A DNA stretch of 64,000 bases, taken from assembly GCA_003254905.1 (NCBI GenBank), contig QANU01058179.1, forward strand, positions 695,074 to 759,073. The letters are read 5' to 3'. Below the pieces are notes generated by a model. The model searched no databases and was not told where the DNA came from. It worked only from the letters and a program-made list of their open reading frames with translations. The stretch comes from Nissolia schottii. Its lineage: Eukaryota > Streptophyta > Magnoliopsida > Fabales > Fabaceae. Every line of letters begins with the position of its first letter. Position 1 is the first letter of the stretch. Below are positions 25,437 through 37,899 of this stretch, piece by piece. The position numbers were made by a program, and so were the translations under genes.

Positions 25437-26117
25437 ATGGACCCGGACGTTTGGCGTTGGGTGCTGGAGTTCCTTGCTCGGAAGAGAATGACGCTGTCAG
25501 AAACCCTAATCAGGAAACTCGTTCGCTCAATCCCTATTCAAGTCTCACAAGAATATTTCCGCTGCAAGAAGGCCGTTATCCTCGACGCCCTGCAAGAGGT
25601 ATTGTCCACCGCCACCATTACAGAAGACATGCTCGAAGAGCTCGAGGTCCTCGAAGAATTCTACCACAGCTTCGGCCTTCCCATCCCCGCCACAATGCCC
25701 GCCGCCTATTGCGCCGTCGCCGTCGACTCCACGCTCAAGTACCTCGACTTGGATCCCTTGCTCTCCGAAAATCGCCCCTACCTCGACGCCGTCGAGAGGA
25801 TCTGGCACGGCCGTGTTCACTATATGGGACCCTCGGCGTTCTTCCCTGGTGGCAAAAGTGATTTGTTCACGGCGGAGTTGAAGCGGTGGAGCAGCGACAT
25901 TGAGGCTTCACTCCAGGACCCGCAAGTGAGGGAGAGGTTGCGGAACGTGAATAGCAGAAGGGAGGCCATTCAGAAACTTAGCTTTTTTTTGGACGAAGCC
26001 TCGGAAGAGATGGGCCCTTCCTTTCTCGAGTTAGTGGCTTCCTTGCCCACTGCTTCAGCTGCCGCCAACCGCGATGAGGATGCTGTTCCTGTTTCCCTTC
26101 CCTTCTCACACAACTAG
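25437..26117 (+). CDS. Conserved plant protein of unknown function, single exon
   Basis: An intact 226-residue frame from MDPDVWRWVLEFLARKRM to a TAG stop. The coding sequence is GC-rich in third positions, unlike its AT-rich surroundings, which supports real coding. It is probably soluble and helical: no signal peptide or membrane segment. Acidic helical stretches include EDMLEELEVLEEFYHSFG (about residues 63-80); other landmarks are AAYCAVAVDSTLKYL (about 89-103), VERIWHGRV (about 119-127), RREAIQKLSFFLDEASEE (about 174-191) and GPSFLELVASLP. I recall similar unannotated single-exon proteins in other plants with an N-terminal VWRW and the YCAVAV and ERIWRGRV strings, but no characterised function. 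The C-terminal tail after about residue 205 looks disordered. The start is the first ATG, with a purine-rich leader. Confidence 0.82.
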   Translation: MDPDVWRWVLEFLARKRMTLSETLIRKLVRSIPIQVSQEYFRCKKAVILDALQEVLSTATITEDMLEELEVLEEFYHSFGLPIPATMPAAYCAVAVDSTLKYLDLDPLLSENRPYLDAVERIWHGRVHYMGPSAFFPGGKSDLFTAELKRWSSDIEASLQDPQVRERLRNVNSRREAIQKLSFFLDEASEEMGPSFLELVASLPTASAAANRDEDAVPVSLPFSHN

Positions 26118-27137
26118 CCGTGAAATGGAATTGAGGTTATTATACTTTTCTTTTGTCACTGCCTTGCACTGGCTTTGGTTTGCTTCTTAAGATAAGTGAA
26201 TGTGTGTATGCTTTTGAGCAAGTTGTTTTCCTCTTTTCACATTTCATTGTGACTTATGGAGCTACTTTTGCAACCAAAAACAAACTTTGTCTCGTTGCAC
26301 TTTCTAGTATCATATAAATTTGAAGTATTGCAGACTTAGGTGCAACTTGCAGAAATGGATAATAAGGTAGATAGAACAGGAGTTAAAAAAGGTGCATCTC
26401 ATGAGAAAAACCATTTAGTGCATATGAATGGTATGATTTAAATAGAGTTTAGTTTTGATCCACTGCCACTTGTTTTTACAATCATCCATCATCAGTTGCC
26501 AAATCATTAAGTAAAGTAGCAACGGGTTCAAACTTTATTGAAGTATTTGCTTTTCTTAATTTGATATTCTTCTCTTTTGTTATTGAAGTTGTAGTCTGTA
26601 TATGGTTGTTGCTTTGTTTTTCCTTTCTAGCCTGAGGCTGCTCTGTTTTGCTGTTTAAACATTTTTATTGTTTTTTATTTTTGTAGGGGTTGTGGCAATT
26701 AGGGAATATCTAGAACTTCCTTGTACGGTGGTGGTCCTCTTGGAATAAAATTAGGGTTTGGGATGGGTTGAAATTTACTCATGTGACATGGTTGTGATTG
26801 TGATGTTCCTTGGACAATTTAATGATGTCTATCTAGCACCGCATTTCCCTTTGCCATTTCTTTCCTAACGGTATACTTTTTAACCTTTGTAAGATCAAGA
26901 TGCCTCAAGATCAGTACATACTGCTTAGTAAATTAGGGAGTTATACCAGTAGCTACATTTAGGAACTTAGAATTGTGAAGTGAATGACTCGAATGATCAT
27001 TGATTCGTTATGAACTTTATATACAGATACTAGTACTAGAGGAATAAAAGAGTAAACGATCATGGACTAACAACTGTCATAGATCTACTATTCATAACAA
27101 AACTGTGACTAACTATAGCATGTTAACTAACCGCTAA
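26118..27137. other. 3' flank of the unknown gene and spacer
   Basis: Contains the 3' untranslated region of the preceding gene and then sequence with no coding signal. Nothing else could be named. Confidence 0.4.
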
Positions 27138-27182
27138 CTTAATCCAAAAGTGGTATAGCTGGTATTAATGTTGACTCAATCC

Positions 27183-27815
27183 CATAGTTATTAAACTCGG
27201 CCCGGTGGTCGACTCGGTCACCCCACCGGGTCACTGGGTCACTGGCTGAACTGGATTTAACTAAATAAATATATTAAATTAGACTTTAATTCAAATAAAT
27301 GTATAATATATATAATTATTGAGACTTTATACTAATAATAATTTCATACATTTATGTGTTTTGAATTATTATATATAAAATTTGTATGATTTAATGGTTT
27401 TTTTGTCATAAGATTATTACAACTCTTAGTTTTATAAAATTATTATATACCAGAATACGATTTAACTCCAGTAAATATATAAAATATATAATAATTGAGA
27501 CACTATAACACAACAAGAAGGTTGGCTTGGTGGTAGGTGGAGTCCATCTTTACCTTCTTGGACAGTGTTCGAATCTCATTGGTTAAGTTTTGGAATTAAT
27601 TCCAATTTTCACCTGGGTGAGCGTGGGTCACTTGTTCGACCCGCCAGGCTGTTTCGACTATACCCGGTTGGGTTAACCAGGTTTTGATCGGGTTTGCCCA
27701 GCTTTGACTGGGTCAGTTGTAGGTCCATTCCAACTGGAAAATTAGCCTGGTCCCATGGCCGGGTCACCGGGTTCTGAGTCAACCCGCCTGGGTCGTACCA
27801 GGTTTAGTAACTATG
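27183..27815. mobile_element. Non-autonomous hAT-like (or MULE-like) element inserted in the LINE
   Basis: The ends CATAGTTATTAAACTCGGCC and, inverted, CATAGTTACTAAACCTGG form terminal inverted repeats. CTCAATCC at 27175-27182 and 27816-27823 is an exact 8-base target-site duplication. It extends to 9 (CTCAATCCC) if the element is taken to start one base later, so hAT is favoured but Mutator cannot be excluded. The interior is bordered by GGGTCACTGGGTCACTGG-type sequence on the left and repeated GGGTT/GGGTC motifs on the right, with an AT-rich centre. The flanking LINE reading frame continues across the duplication (SGIAGINVDS before, SLSAMASLVSC after). Confidence 0.82.
27512..27640 (+). mobile_element. 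tRNA-like SINE remnant within the hAT-like element (tentative)
   Basis: TGGCTTGGTGG at 27523-27533 resembles a polymerase III A box, and GTTCGAATC at 27567-27575 fits a B box, with about 33 bases between them as in tRNA-derived SINEs. No A-tail or target-site duplication was found. It is not the same family as the SINE pair at 57.5 and 62.0 kb. Confidence 0.35.
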
Positions 27816-29448
27816 CTCAATCCCTTTCTGCCATGGCTTCTCTAGTTAGCTGCCAAACTTTGGAGTGGCCTCTTGTTTACTTGGGTATTCCTTTAGGTGG
27901 TAACCCTAGATCTGTAGCTTTTTTGGGACCCTGAGGTGAAAAAACATCTCCAAGCGCCTAGGAAGTTGCAAAGGGGCTTATCTTTTCTCTAGGGGGTCGG
28001 ATCACCCTCATTTAGTCTTGCCTCTCTAGTATACCTCTTTACTTCTTATCTTTGTTTTGATTACTAGTGGGTGTTGCCAAATCTATTTAAAAGATCATGA
28101 GGAATTTCCTATAGTCAGGTGCTTTGGATTTGAAGCGTGATCATCTGGTTAGTTGGGAGGTGTGTTGTCGATCAAAGAAAGAAGGAGGTTTGGCTCTTTG
28201 CAATTTGGTGTCTAAAAATGTGGCCATGGGCAACTGTTAAGAATAAAAATAAATATATTATATATCTTAGATTGATCTTATTTAATTTAGTTAATTCTTG
28301 GTTGATTTATTTTCATTATGCATTAGGTTATTAGGAGTAAGTATGGTTTGGACAAGAATGGTTTGGACGCTAAATCAGCCTCACTTGGTTCTCATTATAG
28401 TCTCTGGAAATTTATATCACAGGGTTACTCTACTTTCCAACCTTTACTTTCCCTATAGGTGGGGAATGATTATCGTTTTAACTTTTGGGAGGATAATTGG
28501 GTAGAGGACTCCTCTTTTAGGTTTGCTTTCCCTCGTCTATATTGTCTTTTCTCTTTACACAATGCCCCTATACAAAACTTTTATAGTGTTCAAAACTCTA
28601 CTATTTCTTGGGATTTTCAATTTTTCAGAAAATTGAATGATAGAGAGTCGTTTGAGTTAGTCGTCCTTTTGGGTCTCCTTGATTCTGTTAACATGTCTTC
28701 CTTCCTAGACAAAATAGTTTGGACTCTAGATTCCGTTGGGTTGTTCACTTGCAAGTCTTTCAATTTCTAACTCAATCTTTGCTTTTACCCTCTTTTCTCT
28801 TCGAGAAACATATTTGGAAGTCCAAAGCTCCCTCTAAGGTCAAATCCTTTATTTGGACAACTGTGCTTAACAAAATTAATACTAATAGACATGTTGCAGG
28901 TTCAAAGGCCTCATAAGGCTATTTTCCCTGACGTGTGTTATGCGTGCAAATTCAGAATCAGTTTCACACCTTTTTTTGCCCTGTTTAGTGGCTAGCCTAT
29001 ATTGGAATAATTTATTTGGGATCTTTGGTGAATCTTGGGTGTGTCCTGCAACCCTAAATAGCTTTTTGTTGACTAGATTTGCTGGCTTTGGGAGGAGGAA
29101 GAAAGCTAATTACTTGTGGCAATGTATAATTTTAGCCACTATTTGGTGTATTTGGTTAGAATGCAACTCTCATGTATTCAACGACAATTTCTCAAACATT
29201 CATGATCTGTGGGAGAAGATTAGGCACTTATCATCTATTTGGTGTCAAGCTCACAATTTCTTCTGAGGATTCTCCCTCACAAATATTGAGAGATTGGAAA
29301 GTTTTGCTCCTTTGATATCTATTATAGTTTTTTGGTTAATGTTGTTGCCTCTTTATTGAGGATTTCTTATCATCTTACTTTCTATAGTTCTCTTCTCTTA
29401 TTAATGAAATTCTTCTTTTATCCGGAAAAAGAAAAAAAACCTTAATCC

Positions 29449-32100
29449 CAATAACCCCAGATATGATTGTCTGAGGCACTAAGCTAATATGAACAGAAAA
29501 CATTCCAAATTTTTCGGTATATCCAAAAAACCAAAGGCTCATAGTACTTCTAAATCAAGCCAGTGAAACACCCTTTGCAACTTATGTCTTTATGTACCTC
29601 ATTGTAGCTTAAGTATCGCCATGAACATCTATTCATTGTTGCCATAATCTTAGCAATGTGAGTCCTTAATTTTTTTTTAAATACCAAAACCTCATAATCA
29701 GTCTGAGTAAAAGATTTTTAGTACTGTCTACCCTATAAGCGCAAGAGAGAGCTGTGCCAACGAGTAATTGATGATAGACTCAGCCTTAATGTTTAACAGC
29801 ATTAAGTTGATAAAGATGCTGTTTGCCTCTACGGTATCTCTCAAACTAATACTCACTTATGCACCAAATTTTACCCGGTCAACAATAGTTGTCTCGGCTT
29901 GGTGTCTCTCCACTAACTTTCCTAGTGCATCAATGCAGCTTTTGCTATTGAAATTGCTGCTGGTTCTCAATTTCATGTAGCAATTTCCTACTGCCATAGC
30001 TATCAATTCTAATTGTCTTTTTGCTTTTGCTGCACAGATATTGGGTACAACTGCTCTTTGAATGTCAACATTTGGCGATGCTGTGCACTTGCTTTTTGGG
30101 AATGCAAAGCTGAGTATTGGTGGAATATAAGCCTTTTTTGGGGGAAATATTGGTGTAAAGGAAGTAATAGTACATCATGATGCAAAGCCTAGCTTTTTTA
30201 GAGACTATTATGTGCTCAATGTATTAAGAATCCTATTTGACAATGAAACTAGTGTTGATGAATATGAATTTTACATCAATGTGATGACTATTGAGTATTT
30301 GATTCAGTTTTGAAGTTATGCAAATTAGCTTTAAAATTTGGAAGTCAAGAGATGGCTTTAAGAGATCAATGGTTATGTGTTATTGATCATGGAGTGGTGA
30401 TCTAGTAGTGGGACTAATTGGATGTAGTCAATTTTGATCTATTAGGTGGAATCAGTAAGCAGTAAGCAGTAAGCTGTAATAGGATTGAGATTTGAATTTT
30501 GAAGCCTGATGTGGTATGAAATCCGAAATTAGTGTGGCTAGAAACTAAATAGCAGGTGTTGGTTCAACTTCCAATTGGGGAGACCATCAAGGTGCTTTTT
30601 AAAATTATCACACTCAAATATCTGCTCGAATTCTTCCCTTAAAATCATGTTAAATGAGTATGTCTCGTGCCCAACATTGCCCCTCAAAGCCAACTTAGTT
30701 TTTGAAAAAAAAGAAAATTTGGGCCAACTTAGTTTCTGAAAATTATTTTTCAGTGATTAAGTTGACACCTAAGTTTTTTAAGAAATCAAGTTGGACACAA
30801 AGACCAGGGAGGCAGAAATTGAATAAAGGGGGCTGAAAAATAATAAAATATATTATTAAATAAATATTATAATATATATATATATATATATTAATATGTG
30901 GATTGAAAAAAATTTTAATTAAGAAAAGATAAATATAAATTTATCATAAATTTGTTGTTGTCAAATGTTTGATATATTGAATAAATGATATAATGCAGTG
31001 TTTCATAATTATGTTAGATAAAAAAGAGTGATTCAATAAATAAGTTCATAGCAAATGAAATAGTTAGAATTATATTGGAATGTGTTAATTTGATTGTTTG
31101 ATGCTTTCTTTTTACTGTATCGTTAGAACTATATAGAATTCAAGTTTAAATTTAGTTAAACTTATAACAATCAAAAAGTTAAGTCTAAAAGTAGTTCATT
31201 TACATTTAAAAAAGTTAAGTAATTAAAACCAAAACGTGCATAATTCAGTTAGAACTATAAAAATGGGGGTATATTAGAACTTTACAGGTATTCAAGTGTA
31301 AATGTGGCTACTTTATATTTTAAAAAAGTTAAATAATTAAAACAAAAATGTACATTGAGTGGTAGTAGAACCCAAGGGGTTAGGGGCCAAGAGGCAAAAC
31401 AAGTCACTAGGCTATTAAACCTAGGCCTGCGGCCTGACCTGTTTGATAAAAAGGTCAGACCCAGACTATTTTCAAAGTCTATCAGGCCGGCCTGTTTACT
31501 CATAAATACTCATATGTTTACTAAAAAATATACTTCTACCATTCACAGCAATGCCTTATCCATTAGACTAGCATTACTTTTTGCAAACTAACATTAATCA
31601 TATTTACCATCATCGCTGAAATTTTGCAGCTGGGAAGAGTTTGAGGCAAACATTTCCATTTGTGTCAACCACGTAATTCCCATCACAGAAGTCTTGTTTC
31701 TCTTTCTTCCCTTACCTCTATGATCTGGTGTCATCTTTTTTACATTCATAATAGAGTTCCATATTTTCTTTAATATGAAAAACATGCTTTGTTACACCTA
31801 TCATTCCTTGCAAAACTAGGCAGCCATTCATGTGGTGAATATTTGTGGAGTTAAAAATAAGATATATTGCTACACAATATCGTTGTTTGATCCGTTCGGT
31901 CTATCCGTATGGTGGGAAAAGACTTGTGAGAAAATGACAGAACAGCAAGCAAATGACAAGTACAAGTGTGATCTAGTGCAACTACATGTTTCCATTAATT
32001 TCTATTTCTTGTTAAATGAAAAATTGTGTATACAATTTGAGGAATGAAATAATCAAGTTGATCAATAATACTTGATCAACGTGAATGATGACTAGACAAC
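29449..32100. other. Intergenic repeats and spacer downstream of PHO1
   Basis: No gene supported. It contains a short tandem CAGTAAG run at 30453-30473, a TA microsatellite at about 30876-30892, and a stretch at about 31410-31500 with repeated GGCCTG phrases (CCTAGGCCTGCGGCCTGACC and CAGGCCGGCCTG) that resembles the border of a hAT-type repeat. The rest is AT-rich and unassigned. Confidence 0.45.
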
Positions 32101-32111
32101 CAATTAATGGC

Positions 32112-35100
32112 TTATTGGTCTTCCTTGTCCACTTCATGGAATGGAAGTGGTACTATCTTCACTGCTCGAAACTTGCCAGCATTATTTAGATGCTCATTCT
32201 CCAATCTGGACCAATAAAGAGTGCATTTTTTATTTTAAATTTTTATGTCAAAGCATTTGTATCAGACAAATTATGCATGTATAGTAGTTAACTGACTCGT
32301 TTACCTGTAGAAATTCCATAGCCCTCGTCTAATAACTTCAAGAGCTGCTAAAAACGAGTTTGTTACCCGATAATCAACATTTTCAAAACTTGAATGGAGG
32401 ACAGTTTGCAACCAAGCAAGCCTCAGAATAAAGTTTAATCCCTGCGTAAAATTGCCAAAGATTTCCGTGGTCAAGATCAGCTTTAGGATCGTGGAGGGCC
32501 CTATATTTGTAATGCGAAAAGAAACATTAATTTGATTCTATAATGTCTGCTTAATATTTAGACAAAATATAAATCCTCTGCTATATTATCTTGTCGTTTT
32601 TTTTAGGAATCTCACTTTAAATTGTGATGGCCTCATCAGCATTTCTTTTTTGAGAATATGTTTGTTCTCCCTCCACTTTGTGGCATTTTATCATCATGAA
32701 ACACCTAATAACAAAGGTTACTGTCGACTTCTTTGCTAAGATGTCAGAATATTATATAATTAGTTGGCAAATTCTGATAATTAATTCATAGATATTGGGT
32801 ACCAATTGTACGCAAAATGGCCAATTGATGATGCATACCATGGAAAAGTAGTAAATGGCTTTTGTCCGAAGCATTAGTTCATTCCTTAGCCATGGATTCT
32901 TGGAACTCATTTGAAGCAAGCCCCAGTCTTTTACAAAGTCCCAATACAATTGGTACATAGTTGCTGAACTTGACATGATGACAAGAAGACACAGCCATCC
33001 AACACTCCCATCTTTCTCATATGCCACTTTGGCACCTGCTGCTAGCATTGCTGATACATATTTCCCTAGATTCACAAGGTGGCTTGTCTCCCCTTCATCA
33101 AACCATCGTCTCGCACACTGCATAATCAATTGAGTGGTGTCAGTTTTACGCGTTTATAAATCTGGGTTTAATTGCCATGCACTGCCATGCGCAAACTAAA
33201 GCTAAATCTAAGCTAAAAGGAGTAAAAACTAAGGATAATAAATAAACTAAGCTAAAAGGAGTAAAATTTAACAAATTAAGTTACATTTATATGGGTGCAC
33301 GGATTCTATATTAATTGTATAGCTGTCATAATCTTACTCACACTATTTCTATATATGACACCTAGCCTAATATGAAATATTTCCTAAAATATTCCTTTAT
33401 CCTTACACATAACACTGAGAGTGTCATCTAATCAAATCTTGTCACGTCAGCAAAAATGTTAGGACTCTCTCTCTCATTACATCAAAAGTCATACATATAG
33501 TAAGATTTGATCGGATGACAGTGTTAAAACACTTAAGATTGTCGGTGCATACCAATTAAACTCTTATAAATTAGTGGATTTGAGAATATGCTTCAAGAGT
33601 GGCAGAAAGCTAAATGCTCTTTACCTGCATAGCCCTCCAGTAATAGGGTAGGAATGAAACTGCATAAGCAAGATCTCTGTAGTGCTTTTCCCTCATGCAG
33701 TACCCATAGTCTTGAGTTTTGTAGCTCCCAGTTATATAGTAACATGCTACATACTCCAGGTTTCTGAGCATTGGCACCTACACAGTAACGACATAATTAA
33801 TCATTAATTTTCAATTCTTAAGGAAAGTTATTTATTTTAACAAACTTCCTAAGAAATAATACCTGGCTACAAAGTTGATCAGCCATGAAAAAATCCAGCA
33901 TGACAACCTAAAGAGACAAGAGAGAAGGCAGTTAGATTATGGGGACAACAATAAATGGTGTTACATTCAACAATTTGTTCATAATTTTTTTTTTCTCTTA
34001 TTCAAAAAGCAATTAGTGGCAGTGTGTTTTATGCTTGATGACATGATGTTACAATTGATGACAGTGGAAACACTACCTTGTAAAGGGGTGACAAAATTAT
34101 GTTCCTAATCACACAAAGGAAGCGATAACGGCTTGACTGGTACATAATGTTGAAGGGGCAGAACAGTATTAGTGAGAAGACCTGCACATGTAGTAAAAAA
34201 CAAGTTAAAATTTCAGCTGTGACTAGCTTATGCATTTCATAAAGAATTGCCAAAATAAATAAATAAATAAATAAATAGAAGCACAAGTGAATGTGATGCA
34301 TAGCTATAAGAAATTACCAGTACAAGCAGTCCTGGAATGTCTTGAACTTGGGAATAAGAGTACCCTTTATTCGTTTGTAGAGTTAAATGAAGTAACATTG
34401 CCCCAACCACAGCTGTCATCGCCATCGGACAAATTAAGAATATATCTCCGTACTTTAGTTCCTTGGTAGGGGCCAGCTCAAAAATGAAGCTGTAGTTTAT
34501 ACGAGTCTTTCTCCATGCGACAATGTTGCAGCCATAAAGAAAGAAATGTAGAAACATAAGGCTGAACATGCTGCAAAAATACAAAACCAACTTGAGTGTT
34601 GTTCAAGTGCTTAGCAAATATAAATGGATTTTTATTTTTCTTCTACGAAGTTGAAGCAGGTTTAGTTACCTAAGCACGGGGTAGACAGTTTCCATGTAAA
34701 TTGAATCTTCTTGTGGTTTGTAGAGGCCAATTAGATGAGCCATTATAACATATCCTGCCAATAGCGCCAAGAAGCATCCAGCAAATAGTCCTGGTTTCAT
34801 TTGACAAACACTATTATCAGTTAAATGTTAAAAGTAACTTAATTTGTCTATAATCATACATGGATTGACCAATTAATATCTTACACACACTAAAAAGATG
34901 GGGGGCTTCAATTTTGACTGTTTTCTATTTATCTTTCAAACAGAATCAATATGTGTGCACAAATAAAGAAATAGTCATAAGGTAGGTTGATGAGCCCAAT
35001 AATTTCACCTAGTATGAACGTGTCACTGAAACAATGGCCTAAGGAACATTGTGTTGTATTGTTTCCTTTTGAGATTCATCCCTCATTAATAAGTTTATGT

Positions 35101-37758
35101 ATGGTTTAGACACGATATGGAGTAGCATGGGACCTGTACTTCCAAGTCCACCCAAGAGTGGACCCAGGTTTCTGCCATGCCTTTTGTGGTCCTAGTGGCT
35201 TTAAAAGTTTAAAAGGGTTCCGTGTTGTGTTTTTCTTAAGATACTAACTGGTCACAAAGCATGCAAACTTAAAAAGCACTCCTACCAAAAATGATTGATT
35301 ACCAAAAGACAAAAATTAGAAAAGTGGAAAAATAAAAAAGAAACTCACCAATGAAGAAATTTACAGCATGTGATTCCTTAGGCTGGCTTGGCCTAAGGTA
35401 TTTCAAGGCCTTCCTTTGATCGTCTTCAGCAAAGTTTTTGACAAACAGTTCCTCAACTTCATCAGCCAACTTCACCACCTGTCATTTCTGAGGCTCATAA
35501 GCAAACAAAGCTAGTTCACAAAGTTAAAAGATCTCTCAGTGCAAGTGACAGACAAGCATATCTAATTTTTTTTTTATTTTTTTTTTCATGATTGAGGCAC
35601 TCTTATGGTTCAGACATGAATTACAGGATTATTGGCCACTTGAGATTGCAGGTGAACTTTCATGCCAGCATCATACCATGATTTAAACATAGAGTCACAC
35701 AAATATATTTGGTCAAAGTTTGACAGGATTGGAGTTAGATATTTTTGTAGGCGGCAGTTTTAATTTGTTCCCGTGATGTAAATACCTTGTCTGAGCTATT
35801 GAAATAGGAACTCTCAACAACTTTGATATAAATGGGAAGAACTTCTTTAGCAGTGACCTGAAAAAAACAACAAAGAACTGCTTGCTTGTTAACACGCATG
35901 TAATTGGAACTCAATTTTTTATCATTAACTTTGAAGCTTCTTAACTCACTTTACCTTGTCAAACTTCTTCAGAATCTTTATAAATGCAAGCATATTAAAG
36001 TTCCTGAAAATCAATAAGATACAGAAAACATAAGGGCCTATTTAGTTCTAGAAAATGCTTTTAAATATTAATTACAACACAGTCATCATGTTTCTATTCT
36101 ATTTCCTGTTCTCACAATTTTGTGAAGAAAACAGGGAAAATATCTAACTTCATATGCAAGCATACCCAATACATTTGTTAATTGTGCCAAAGATATTTGG
36201 GATCATACCTGTAAACTTTGAGATATCCTAGCCCTTTGTAGAGTTCAATGAAACCACCTTTGATCATCTTTTCAGCACGGTGCAACATGGTTTTGTTAAC
36301 ATGAATCTTGCCACCTTCCCAACAGCATTTCCTTGAAGACTGGTTAAGAAAATCTTCCCGGACAAGGCAACTAATGGCCGAGAAGGTTCGTGATGGCGTT
36401 GTCAAAGGAATGTTTATCCTCAGATTCTTCCCTTGGCAATTGATAATACGGCCAGAGAGTGTTCTAGATTTCCCATCTTCTTTTCTTGTCTGCCTGGATT
36501 TTCTGACTTCATCTGAAAATGGCGCCTCGCTTTTCTCCAGATCTTCTGTGCTGTCCTGCATTTCTTCTTGCTCTTCTCTGTTCCTAGCAGAGTCCTCCTC
36601 TGAAGCCAGTGAAAAAAGTATATAAGATACAGTGATACACACAAGTGTTCATCATTTTCCTACATTAAGTTTCATTTCATGAATAAGGTGCTGATTGTTT
36701 TCCTGGTAAATCGTTGTGGCCATGTTTTATAATCACATATTTCGACTGATTATTATTGCCCCTAGTGTGTGTGTTGGGGGTTGTGCCTGCAAAATTTAGT
36801 AAATTTTTGAATTAATGGGATTTTAATGTTTCATTGTTGGACCACAATAAGATAAACAAAAAATCTGTTGTTTATCCGTATAATTAAATTCACCAATGAT
36901 TCACTCATCCCACATTAAAAAAATGCATATAATTGTGCATGCATGCAATCATGTTGCACTCATTTCAGTAAACAAAGATAATGTGATATATAACATATGC
37001 TAGTCCTAAGGATGTGATTGTAATGGAAGTTGAATTCGTATACGGCTCTTGCTATAATTGTGAATAAATTTCCAAATCGATCATGTTGGTTGAGTTCTTG
37101 AATATTCTGATTGAAGAAGTCAGGGTTGACTAATTATGTACCATTAGAGAATGTACATGAGACGGATTGGTCCTCCTTGGAAGTGCCCTGCAGCTGCTCC
37201 TTGAATGTAGCTTTGAGCTGAAGGAGAATCTCCATTTGTTTCTTCAATGAATCCCCTCTCTCCATGAACTCCTGCTCCTTTGTTCTATAGAACTTGTTGA
37301 CCTTGTTAAGTTGCTGGTCCAGGAACGCAAAGAATTCCTTGGTAGCATCAGTTTCAGCAAATTGCTCTAGCAGTTCTGTCTCATATGTGTCCCCTTTACT
37401 AGATGACGAGGCAAGTTTCCTATGGACCTGAAACAAATTCCAAAAACGACACTCACGGATCAATCAAGCATACAACAATATTGCACATTATGTATGTCTT
37501 CTTTTTAAAAAAAAATGAGAGTTTAATTACTTGGATTGGTCCTTGCTCTCTATGTTGATGGCTAAACATAGAGTAATTTCTTAGTGATGAAATGATGGAC
37601 TTAGGCACGGAACCAGTTTGGTGCTTGTTGGTTGTGTTGTTGTTGTTGTTAGTAAGGATTTGGATTCTTTTGAGGTCCTTCTTGAGTTGCCAATAATCCA
37701 CAAAGGCCTCTTTCCATTCTGGAATGAGCTGCCCCTCAAAGTGCTTTGAGAATTTCAT
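32112..37758 (-). CDS. PHO1;H1: PHO1-family phosphate exporter (SPX-EXS protein)
   Basis: A membrane protein for phosphate export, typically into the xylem. Fourteen exons on the minus strand: 37758-37531, 37427-37142, 36599-36209, 36003-35955, 35857-35786, 35478-35349, 34790-34670, 34570-34318, 34181-34077, 33907-33863, 33777-33625, 33117-32839, 32441-32305, 32205-32112. All have GT-AG ends and matching phases, giving 780 residues, the usual family length. The SPX domain starts [19 protein letters not shown] and closes near residue 340, with [16 protein letters not shown] as its basic inositol-polyphosphate-binding helix. Membrane helices start with [19 protein letters not shown] (exon 7). 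The EXS domain covers exons 10-13, including [19 protein letters not shown]. Exon 2 ([20 protein letters not shown]) is closest to PHO1;H1 in my memory; another PHO1 homologue is possible. The gene looks intact. Confidence 0.95.
33162..33563. mobile_element. MITE in PHO1 intron 11
   Basis: The left end (GGGTTTAATTGCCATGCACT) and the inverted right end (GAGTTTAATTGGTATGCACC) are terminal inverted repeats. TTATAAAT occurs at 33154-33161 and 33564-33571, an apparent 8-base target-site duplication that could extend imperfectly to 9. The interior is non-coding. It lies in the intron between exons 11 and 12 and leaves the splice sites untouched. A related, less complete piece seems to lie at 39375-39550. 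Confidence 0.72.
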
Positions 37759-37886
37759 CTTTTTTTTCTCCTTCTGTTTGTTCTTTTGAAGAGCCTTAGT
37801 GATGAAAAGGAATATATAGAGCTTCTACTGGTACTAGGTTATGTGTGTGTTGCCTGGTGAGTGTTGAATGGAGGACCAAGATGGCA

Positions 37887-37895
37887 TTTATATAA
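37887..37895 (-). promoter_or_regulatory. Candidate TATA box of the PHO1-family gene
   Basis: TTATATAAA on the minus strand, about 130 bases upstream of the start codon at 37758, a normal distance for a plant promoter with a short leader. No PHR1-binding motif (GNATATNC) was noticed in the nearest few hundred bases by eye. Confidence 0.45.
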
Positions 37896-37899
37896 GGTT

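Larger units (their letters stand above)
27146..29440 (+). mobile_element. 5'-truncated L1-type LINE, interrupted by a hAT-like element
   Basis: It encodes the C-terminal part of a plant L1 reverse transcriptase and the following zf-RVT-like region. Readable pieces are SGIAGINVDS (about 27152), MASLVSCQTLEWPLVYLGIP (about 27833), RVGNDYRFNFWEDNWVEDSS (about 28454), WTLDSVGLFTCKSFNF and IWKSKAPSKVKSFIWTTVLN (about 28810), then CYACKFR and WQCIILATIWCIWLECN (about 29120). The frame breaks many times, so it is inactive. The right end is an A-rich tail at 29425-29440. CTTAATCC flanks the element at 27138-27145 and 29441-29448, a probable target-site duplication, placing the 5' truncation at 27146. 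Confidence 0.82.

Noticed and set aside
30868-30895. TA-repeat run as possible regulatory or CRISPR-like repeat
   Set aside because: Ordinary dinucleotide microsatellite; no spacer-repeat structure, and CRISPR arrays are not expected in a plant nuclear genome.
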